Origin: JBNKFQ01 sp050289385
Lineage (GTDB): Bacteria > Pseudomonadota > Gammaproteobacteria > Pseudomonadales > Porticoccaceae
Direction of reading: 5' to 3'
NCBI GenBank assembly: GCA_050289385.1
Contig: JBNKFQ010000104.1
Location: 1-13,822 of the forward strand
DNA length: 13,822 nucleotides
The position numbers were made by a program, and so were the translations under genes. This document shows, one piece after another, positions 6,467 to 12,218 of this stretch; the first letter of the stretch is position 1; each line of letters begins with the position of its first letter. The notes below the pieces were generated by a model that was not told the origin of the DNA, did no database searches, and saw only the letters and a list, made by a program, of their open reading frames with translations.

Positions 6467-9400
6467 TCAATTTCCCGGATCGTAATCAAGCACGGGGGTC
6501 AGCCAGCGCTCCAGCTCCGTCACCGTTACGCCTTTGCGTTCTGCAAGGCTCTGTACCTGATCTTTCTGAATTTTGCCGGTATTAAAATAACATGACTCGG
6601 GATGCGAAAAGTACCATCCACTCACTGCCGCAGCAGGCCACATCGCAAAACTGGAGGTCAGTGAAACACCGCAGTTCTGTTCGGCATCAAGCAACTTGAA
6701 CAGCACAGCCTTTTCGGTGTGGTCCGGGCAAGCAGGGTAGCCCGGAGCGGGGCGAATACCGGTGTATTGCTCCCGGATCATTTCTTCGTTGCTCAGTTTC
6801 TCATTCGGCGCATAAGCCCAAAACTCGGTTCGTATGCGCCGATGCATGTGTTCGGCAAAGGCTTCCGCCAAGCGATCGGCGAGGGCCTTTACCATAATCG
6901 CGTTGTAATCATCGCCGCGAGACTCATACTCTGCCGCCAGTTCATCAGCACCAATTCCGCTCGTTACAACAAAGCCTCCGATATAATCAGCACAGCCACT
7001 GTCTGCCGGCGCAATATAATCCGCCAGGCTCAAATGCGGTTGTGTATTACCGGGCTTCGAGGTTTGACGGCGAATGTGATGCAGCCGCGCCAACTCGTTC
7101 TTGCGTTGTTCATCACTGTAAACAGCAATATCATCATTACCGACCCGATTGGCTGGCCACAAGCCAATGACACCCCGTGCACGCAATAACTTGTTGGCGA
7201 TTATGTCGTCAAGCATGGCCCGGGCATCGTTGTACAGACTGGTGGCCGCTTCGCCCACAACCTTGTCCTGCAAAATGGCCGGATACTTGCCCACCAGATC
7301 CCAGGAAATAAAAAAAGGTGTCCAGTCGATCGTTTCTACCAGATCCGCAAGGGGGTAATCGTCAAACACTTTGATGCCGGTAAACGCAGGCGCTGGCGGC
7401 GTGTAATTGTTCCAGTCGCATTTAAAGCCGGTGTTAACGGCCTCGTTGTAGGGCAGGGTAGTACCCCGGGGTTTGCGGTTGGCGGTACGAATGCGCACCT
7501 GCTCGTACTCAGCCTGTAACGCGTTGTAGAATGGCTCGCGATGCTCCTCACTCATCAGCTTCGAAGCCACACCCACGGCGCGCGACGCATCGGGAACGTA
7601 AACCGTCTGGTTGAGGTTAAATTTGGGGTCGATCTTGACCGCAGTATGCGCTTTGGATGTCGTGGCACCACCGATCAACAGAGGCAGGTCCATACCACGG
7701 CGTTCCATTTCGCTGGCGACATGCACCATTTCGTCCAGTGATGGTGTGATCAGCCCCGACAGGCCAATTATGTCTGCGTTTTCCTGTAGTGCCGTATCCA
7801 GTATTTTTTCGCAGGGCACCATGACCCCAAGGTCCACCACCTCAAAGTTATTGCATTGCAGTACAACGCCGACAATGTTTTTGCCAATATCGTGAACATC
7901 GCCTTTTACTGTCGCCATTACTATCTTGCCGTTTGGCCTGGCGGCTTCATCTTTTTCTGCCTCAATAAATGGCTGCAAGTACGCCACTGACTGCTTCATT
8001 ACACGCGCGGATTTGACCACTTGTGGCAAGAACATCTTGCCGGCACCGAACAGATCGCCCACGACATTCATACCGTCCATCAATGGTCCTTCAATCACAT
8101 GCAAAGGGCGTTCTGCCGCTTGCCTGGCTTCCTCGGTATCTTCCACAATATACGTGTTGATACCTTTTACCAGGGCATGTTCAAGTCTTTTACCGACGGG
8201 CAGGGAGCGCCATTCGTTGTCGTCCTGCTTCTCTTTTGCCGGACCTCCCTTGTATTGGTCGGCGATGGCCAGCAAGTTGTCAGTTCCATCAGGCGTCCGG
8301 TTGAGAACAACGTCTTCTACCTTTTCTTTGAGGTCGGTGGGCAAATCGTCGAATACCGCCAACTGGCCGGCGTTGACAATACCCATATTCATGCCAGCCT
8401 GAATAGCGTGATACAAAAATACCGAGTGAATAGCCTCTCGCACCGGGTTGTTGCCACGAAATGAAAACGACACATTGGAAACGCCACCAGACACCATGGC
8501 GCCTGGCAGATTTTGTCTGATCCAGCGCGTTGCCTCGATAAAGTCGACGGCGTAGTTGTTGTGTTCTGCAATACCCGTGGCAACGGCAAAAATATTCGGA
8601 TCAAAAATGATGTCGTTGGGATTAAAACCAACACCCTCAACCAGCAAGGCGTAGCTGCGCGAACAGATATCAATACGACGTTGCAGGGTATCGGCCTGGC
8701 CGTCGGTATCAAAGGCCATTACTACAACAGCAGCGCCATAGCGTTTGCACAATCGGGCTTTTTCCAGGAAGTCCTCTTCGCCTTCCTTGAGACTGATTGA
8801 GTTGACTACCGGTTTGCCCTGGATACATTTGAGCCCGGCTTCAATCACTTCCCATTTGGAGGAATCCACCATAACTGGAATACGGCATATATCGGGCTCC
8901 GACGCGACCAGATTGAGGAAGGTCACAATGGCCTCTACCGCATCGAGCATGCCTTCATCCATATTGACATCGATAATCTGAGCGCCGTCTTCTACCTGCT
9001 GGCGCGCGACGTCAAGGGCAGTGTCGTAGTCGCCATCCAGAACGAGACGTTTAAAGCGAGCGGAGCCGGTCACATTGCAGCGTTCGCCCACATTCACAAA
9101 CAGGGAGTCGCGATTGATATTAAATGGCTCCAGCCCTGCCAGGCGGCAGGCGGGTTCGAGCGCGGGGACAACGCGTGGTACGCAACTGGAGACCTTTTCT
9201 GCAATAGCGCGAATGTGCTCCGGCGTTGTGCCGCAGCAACCGCCGACAATATTGAGCAGGCCATTTTGTGCGAACTCACCGACAATTTCCGCCATTTCGC
9301 TGTCGGTCTGATCGTACTCACCAAATTCATTTGGCAGGCCCGCGTTGGGATGGGCGCTGACCAGAGTGTCGGCAACTCTGGATAGTTCCTCAACATAGGG

Positions 9401-10186
9401 CCGCAGTTCCTCTGCACCAAGGGCGCAATTCAGTCCAATCGAAAAGGGTTTCGCATGCGCCAGTGAATTCCAGAATGCTTCTGTGGTTTGCCCGGACAAA
9501 GTGCGACCGCTGGCGTCTGTAATGGTGCCGGAAATCATGATGGGCAGTTCAGTTCCGGACCTTTCAAAGGCTTCGTGTACGGCAAACACGGCTGCCTTTG
9601 CGTTCAGGGTGTCGAATACGGTTTCGATCAGAATAAGGTCCGCACCGCCTTCAATTAGGGCTTCGGTGGCCTCAATATAGTTATTTTTGAGTTCATCAAA
9701 GCTGGTATTGCGTGCACCGGGGTCGTTTACATCGGGTGAAATAGATGCCGTTCGGCTGGTTGGTCCCAATACACCGGCCACCCAGCGAGGTTTATCGGGA
9801 GTTTTCGTCGTCCATGCATCTGCGGCCTCACGAGCCAGCCTTGCTGCTTCCCGGTTGAGTTCGGGCACCAGTTTCTCCATGCCGTAATCGGCTTGGGAAA
9901 CCCGGGTTGAGTTGAATGTATTAGTTTCAATGATGTCTGATCCCGCTTCGAGATAGGCTGCATGAATATCAGCAATCATCTCGGGCCGGGTCAGCGTTAG
10001 CAGATCGTTGTTGCCGGCCAGATCCTGCCCCCAACTGGCAAAACGCTCGCCACGATAGTCGGCCTCGCCAGGTTTGTGGCGTTGAATCATGGTGCCCATG
10101 GCGCCATCGAGAATCAGGATACGCTGGCTTGCCAGGCGGTGGAGGGCTTCGATGCGTGCGTTGCGGTCTGTAAGCGATGTATTCAA
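6467..10186 (-). CDS. metH: Cobalamin-dependent methionine synthase
   Basis: MetH transfers the methyl group of 5-methyltetrahydrofolate to homocysteine through enzyme-bound cobalamin, in the cytoplasm. From TTG 10186 the product is 1239 aa (E. coli 1227). Domains in order: homocysteine domain with zinc ligands Cys254, Cys317 and Cys318 (E. coli 247, 310, 311); pterin-binding domain starting near FVNVGERCNVTGS (about 363-375); cobalamin cap and binding domain with DVHDIG, where His765 is the cobalt ligand (E. coli His759); and the AdoMet reactivation domain with RPAPGYP at about 1145-1151. The open frame extends upstream to TTG 10300, but that adds 38 unrelated residues and would place a likely promoter (complement of 10225-10230) inside the gene. 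The TTG at 10186 has only a weak GGAA site, and CTG 10198 or TTG 10216 remain possible. No frameshift is seen. Confidence 0.96.
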   Translation of the reverse strand: MNTSLTDRNARIEALHRLASQRILILDGAMGTMIQRHKPGEADYRGERFASWGQDLAGNNDLLTLTRPEMIADIHAAYLEAGSDIIETNTFNSTRVSQADYGMEKLVPELNREAARLAREAADAWTTKTPDKPRWVAGVLGPTSRTASISPDVNDPGARNTSFDELKNNYIEATEALIEGGADLILIETVFDTLNAKAAVFAVHEAFERSGTELPIMISGTITDASGRTLSGQTTEAFWNSLAHAKPFSIGLNCALGAEELRPYVEELSRVADTLVSAHPNAGLPNEFGEYDQTDSEMAEIVGEFAQNGLLNIVGGCCGTTPEHIRAIAEKVSSCVPRVVPALEPACRLAGLEPFNINRDSLFVNVGERCNVTGSARFKRLVLDGDYDTALDVARQQVEDGAQIIDVNMDEGMLDAVEAIVTFLNLVASEPDICRIPVMVDSSKWEVIEAGLKCIQGKPVVNSISLKEGEEDFLEKARLCKRYGAAVVVMAFDTDGQADTLQRRIDICSRSYALLVEGVGFNPNDIIFDPNIFAVATGIAEHNNYAVDFIEATRWIRQNLPGAMVSGGVSNVSFSFRGNNPVREAIHSVFLYHAIQAGMNMGIVNAGQLAVFDDLPTDLKEKVEDVVLNRTPDGTDNLLAIADQYKGGPAKEKQDDNEWRSLPVGKRLEHALVKGINTYIVEDTEEARQAAERPLHVIEGPLMDGMNVVGDLFGAGKMFLPQVVKSARVMKQSVAYLQPFIEAEKDEAARPNGKIVMATVKGDVHDIGKNIVGVVLQCNNFEVVDLGVMVPCEKILDTALQENADIIGLSGLITPSLDEMVHVASEMERRGMDLPLLIGGATTSKAHTAVKIDPKFNLNQTVYVPDASRAVGVASKLMSEEHREPFYNALQAEYEQVRIRTANRKPRGTTLPYNEAVNTGFKCDWNNYTPPAPAFTGIKVFDDYPLADLVETIDWTPFFISWDLVGKYPAILQDKVVGEAATSLYNDARAMLDDIIANKLLRARGVIGLWPANRVGNDDIAVYSDEQRKNELARLHHIRRQTSKPGNTQPHLSLADYIAPADSGCADYIGGFVVTSGIGADELAAEYESRGDDYNAIMVKALADRLAEAFAEHMHRRIRTEFWAYAPNEKLSNEEMIREQYTGIRPAPGYPACPDHTEKAVLFKLLDAEQNCGVSLTSSFAMWPAAAVSGWYFSHPESCYFNTGKIQKDQVQSLAERKGVTVTELERWLTPVLDYDPGN

Positions 10187-10224
10187 TGAATGTTCCAGTT
10201 GCTGACCTTGTGACAAAGCGGTGC

Positions 10225-10233
10225 ATTGTAGCA
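10225..10233 (-). promoter_or_regulatory. metH: Extended -10 promoter candidate for metH
   Basis: On the minus strand the sequence reads TGCTACAAT, an extended -10 (TGn plus TACAAT). The region 17 bp further upstream does not resemble TTGACA, as is common for extended -10 promoters. Transcription would begin near 10218, about 32 bases before the TTG at 10186. This leaves no room for a riboswitch in the leader. Confidence 0.5.
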
Positions 10234-10251
10234 AAAACGCGGGTTGGCACG

Positions 10252-10300
10252 TATCTGACAAAGCGAATAAGGGTATGGCCGCCAGATATATATCTGACAA
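10252..10300. promoter_or_regulatory. Possible operator: repeated TATCTGACAA with a 14-bp palindrome
   Basis: TATCTGACAA occurs exactly twice, at 10252-10261 and 10291-10300. The second copy is half of a perfect palindrome CAGATATATATCTG (10283-10296). These lie just upstream of the metH promoter candidate and just upstream of the ECF-type element of the divergent sigma gene. It resembles neither a MetJ box (AGACGTCT repeats) nor the MetR motif (TGAA-N5-TTCA). The regulator, if any, is unknown. Confidence 0.4.
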
Positions 10301-10305
10301 CCCTG

Positions 10306-10343
10306 GTGTAGGGGAGTGTTATACCTGTGCGTTATCTCCTATA
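10306..10343 (+). promoter_or_regulatory. Putative ECF sigma promoter upstream of the sigma gene (autoregulatory)
   Basis: GTGTAGGGG (10306-10314) is followed after exactly 14 bp by GCGTT (10329-10333) and then CTCC with TA and CA (about 10336-10343). The same blocks at the same 14-bp spacing precede the TonB receptor gene (12145-12181). The distance from GCGTT to the start codon is also similar (47 versus 51 bp). I interpret the first block as the -35 and GCGTT as part of the -10. This is inferred from the duplication within the window, not from a known consensus. Confidence 0.6.
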
Positions 10344-10375
10344 CATAGCAGTAGTAATCCGTCTACGGCGTGCTG

Positions 10376-10963
10376 ATGGCAGAGAAAAACAGTAATGTGG
10401 TTGACCTGCATGGCCAACCCAGTGAAACCAGAGAACAGGCGCTGGAGCGCTTGTTCAAGAGGCATCGTGGCGCCTTGCGTGGTTTTTTGAGTGTCCGTCT
10501 GGGAGTGCGGGAAGAACTGGACGACGTGGTCCAGGATGTCTATGCCCGGTTGGCGCGCATGGAGGACCTGCTGAAAAAGTTGCCGCCGGATAATCAAAGT
10601 GCACGTTCCTTTATTTTTGCCGTGGCCAATCGACTCGTGCTGGATATCGAACGACGTAAAAGCGTGCGGCAAAAATACTACTCCGAACAAATCATCGAGG
10701 CGAGAGAAAGGGAACCGGACGGAGATCTGTCTCCCGAGGTGATTGTTCTGGCCCGGGAAGATCTGGTACTGGTCAGGCAGGCGATTTCCAGCCTTAAACC
10801 GGGTTGGCGCAGAGCTTTTATTCTCAACCGCTTCGGGGGCAAGAGCTATCCAGAGATAGCGGCGGAAATGGATATTTCGCTAAAAACGGTCGAGAAATAC
10901 ATCAGCAAGGCGCTGTTGCAGATACGCAGTGCCATTGAAGAAGCCAAGGGGGCAGGGCGATGA
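10376..10963 (+). CDS. FecI-like ECF RNA polymerase sigma factor
   Basis: This 195-aa sigma factor of the extracytoplasmic-function class should direct RNA polymerase to the downstream TonB receptor gene. Sigma region 2 covers about residues 25-95, with the core-binding and -10 recognition stretch LDDVVQDVYARLARME and the region 2.3-2.4 ARSFIFAVANRLVLDIERRK. A charged linker (about 96-128) follows. Region 4 covers about 132-188, with the helix-turn-helix SYPEIAAEMDISLKTVEKYISKAL that reads the -35. Region 1.1 and region 3 are absent, as expected for ECF factors. I chose ATG 10376; GTG 10370 in frame is possible and neither has a strong ribosome binding site. It overlaps fecR by 4 bp (ATGA, 10960-10963), so the two are co-translated. 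It diverges from metH, with an element resembling the receptor promoter just upstream. Confidence 0.93.
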   Translation: MAEKNSNVVDLHGQPSETREQALERLFKRHRGALRGFLSVRLGVREELDDVVQDVYARLARMEDLLKKLPPDNQSARSFIFAVANRLVLDIERRKSVRQKYYSEQIIEAREREPDGDLSPEVIVLAREDLVLVRQAISSLKPGWRRAFILNRFGGKSYPEIAAEMDISLKTVEKYISKALLQIRSAIEEAKGAGR

Positions 10964-12006
10964 TTGGCAGAACATACGAGGGTCGGGCTGTTGCCGATGC
11001 GGTGCATCTGTATTCACCGAGTCTGACCCCGGCTGAAAGAAAGGCAATGCAGCATCGTCGCAATGAGTCGCGGGATTACGACCAGAGTTTTGTGATGGCG
11101 CATCAGTTGCTGGCGGCGTTGGATGAGTGGGCCGATGAATTGGCGGCGGATGAGTTTATTCAGTCGGAAATCGGAAGTCGGAAGTCGGAAGCGAAAAGCA
11201 AATTTACAACTACTCTGGGTCGTTGGGCGATTGCGGCATGTGTTTTGGTGGCCATTGTGGCGGGGTTGCAATGGTCCGGGGAAAATAGCATGCCGCAAAA
11301 CGATATTTTGCGATATGTGACCCGCATCGGCGAACAAAAAACAATCGAATTATCCGATGGCAGCGTCATTACATTGAACACCGCGTCCCAGGTTCTGGTA
11401 GATATGACCGACAACATGCGCCGGGTGGTGATGGACCGAGGTGAAGCCTGGTTCAATGTTGCAAGGGATCCATTGCGTCCCTTTACTGTTGAACTGGAAG
11501 GCCGCTCTATCAGTGTTTTGGGCACGGAATTTTCAGTTCGCCGCTCAGCGGAAGGCTTTTCTCTGGCTCTGTTGGATGGCGTTGTCGCCATTCACCGCCA
11601 GGGCCAGGAACCTGAGGTGGACGCACCGTATTTAAAAACGGAAGAGGGGACAACACTTGAGATTGACGCTAGCGTCCAACGGAGGATCAGCGCCGGAACG
11701 GTGGTATTTTTCGATGCCCTCAAGCAACAGTTCAGTGCAATCCTCGACCCTCAAATTCAACAGCGGCAGTCCTGGCGCAAGGGGTTGCTGAGTTTTAGAG
11801 GGGAACCATTGGTCAGGGTTGTGGAGGAATTGAATCGCTATTCGGCAAAACCGATTCAACTCGAGGGAAGCGGGCTAGAGGGACTTAAAGTTTTTGCCAC
11901 GTTCAAGATTGGGCAAATGGCCCTGGTCATGCAAGGCCTGGAAAACTCCGTGCCTGTCAAAGTGGTGCCATATGTGGATCGAATCGTGATTGTAAAGCGT
12001 GATTGA
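10960..12006 (+). CDS. FecR-like transmembrane sigma regulator (anti-sigma / cell-surface signalling)
   Basis: This 348-aa inner-membrane protein should hold the adjacent ECF sigma in check and relay the receptor signal. The cytoplasmic N-terminal part (1-80) is of the FecR N-terminal type. One transmembrane helix lies at about 88-105. The periplasmic FecR domain (about 118-225) carries GDGS/LNTAS-type motifs (SDGSVITLNTASQV at 132-145) and the GT pair Gly188-Thr189 in SVLGTEFSV. The C-terminal part (about 275-345) looks like the STN-type domain that closes many FecR proteins. The start overlaps the sigma gene stop (ATGA). A 4 x 7-bp repeat (11164-11191) encodes residues 69-78 (SEIGSRKSEA), immediately before the membrane helix. 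Changing the repeat number by one or two would shift the frame. Confidence 0.92.
   Translation: MIGRTYEGRAVADAVHLYSPSLTPAERKAMQHRRNESRDYDQSFVMAHQLLAALDEWADELAADEFIQSEIGSRKSEAKSKFTTTLGRWAIAACVLVAIVAGLQWSGENSMPQNDILRYVTRIGEQKTIELSDGSVITLNTASQVLVDMTDNMRRVVMDRGEAWFNVARDPLRPFTVELEGRSISVLGTEFSVRRSAEGFSLALLDGVVAIHRQGQEPEVDAPYLKTEEGTTLEIDASVQRRISAGTVVFFDALKQQFSAILDPQIQQRQSWRKGLLSFRGEPLVRVVEELNRYSAKPIQLEGSGLEGLKVFATFKIGQMALVMQGLENSVPVKVVPYVDRIVIVKRD
11164..11191. repeat. Heptamer tandem repeat inside fecR, (TCGGAAG)4
   Basis: The units are TCGGAAA (11164-11170) and then three identical TCGGAAG copies (11171-11177, 11178-11184, 11185-11191). The unit length is not a multiple of three. Related heptamers occur in inverted orientation in the intergenic region downstream of the same gene (12080-12101). 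Confidence 0.9.
11521..11526 (+). other. Possible self-cleavage site Gly188-Thr189 in FecR
   Basis: The codons GGC ACG encode the GT pair in SVLGTEFSV. In the cell-surface signalling regulator FoxR of Pseudomonas aeruginosa a Gly-Thr pair in the equivalent motif (around residue 191) undergoes autocleavage. Here the pair is at a nearly identical residue position and in the same V-L-G-T-x-F context. Cleavage in this protein is inferred. Confidence 0.45.
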
Positions 12007-12079
12007 AACCTGTTGCTATTGAGGAATTCATGGCGAAGCAATCAAGTACATGCACTGTATCACGGACTTTATGGGTGTT

Positions 12080-12101
12080 CTTCCGACCTCAGACTTCCGA
12101 C
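12080..12101. repeat. Inverted heptamer array CTTCCGA / CCTCAGA / CTTCCGA
   Basis: Three 7-bp units, the middle one diverged, are the reverse complement of the TCGGAAG repeat inside fecR about 890 bp upstream. A T-rich stretch follows directly. Confidence 0.7.
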
Positions 12102-12102
12102 T

Positions 12103-12131
12103 CTTTTTTATTACCGACCCTTTTTTATTAC
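12103..12131. repeat. 12-bp direct repeat CTTTTTTATTAC
   Basis: Two exact copies at 12103-12114 and 12120-12131 have a 17-bp period, with CGACC between them. They lie directly upstream of the ECF-type promoter element of the receptor gene. They could be an A/T-rich upstream element, part of fecR transcript termination, or simple slippage; no hairpin precedes the T runs. Confidence 0.6.
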
Positions 12132-12144
12132 AAAATAATGACTA

Positions 12145-12181
12145 GTGTAGGGGGTTTGTGGGCAGGGGCGTTCTCCCTACA
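12145..12181 (+). promoter_or_regulatory. Putative ECF sigma promoter of the TonB receptor gene
   Basis: GTGTAGGGG (12145-12153), 14 bp, GCGTT (12168-12172), then CTCCCTACA (12173-12181). The blocks and spacing match the element at 10306-10343 upstream of the sigma gene. The outer bases GTAGGG (12147-12152) and CCCTAC (12175-12180) also form an imperfect inverted repeat. The leader to ATG 12219 would be about 35-40 nt. Confidence 0.6.
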
Positions 12182-12218
12182 GACGGTCAACCAAACCACT
12201 CAAAGAGGTGAGAATTAA

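Larger units (their letters stand above)
12007..12218. other. fecR to TonB receptor intergenic region
   Basis: These 212 bp hold the inverted heptamer copy (12080-12101), a 12-bp direct repeat CTTTTTTATTAC (12103-12114 and 12120-12131), and the ECF-type promoter element (12145-12181). An open frame crossing it (12030-12218) runs through all of these elements and is probably not a gene. Confidence 0.6.

Noticed and set aside
10187..10300. SAH or cobalamin riboswitch in front of metH
   Set aside because: The likely transcript start leaves only about 30 bases of leader, and the conserved cores of these riboswitches are not present in the upstream 120 bp.
12003..12218. Open frame of 71 codons between fecR and the TonB receptor, with GAGGA before an internal ATG at 12030
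   Set aside because: It runs through the inverted heptamers, the T-rich direct repeat and the putative promoter, and has no recognisable domain. A usable ribosome site alone is not enough.
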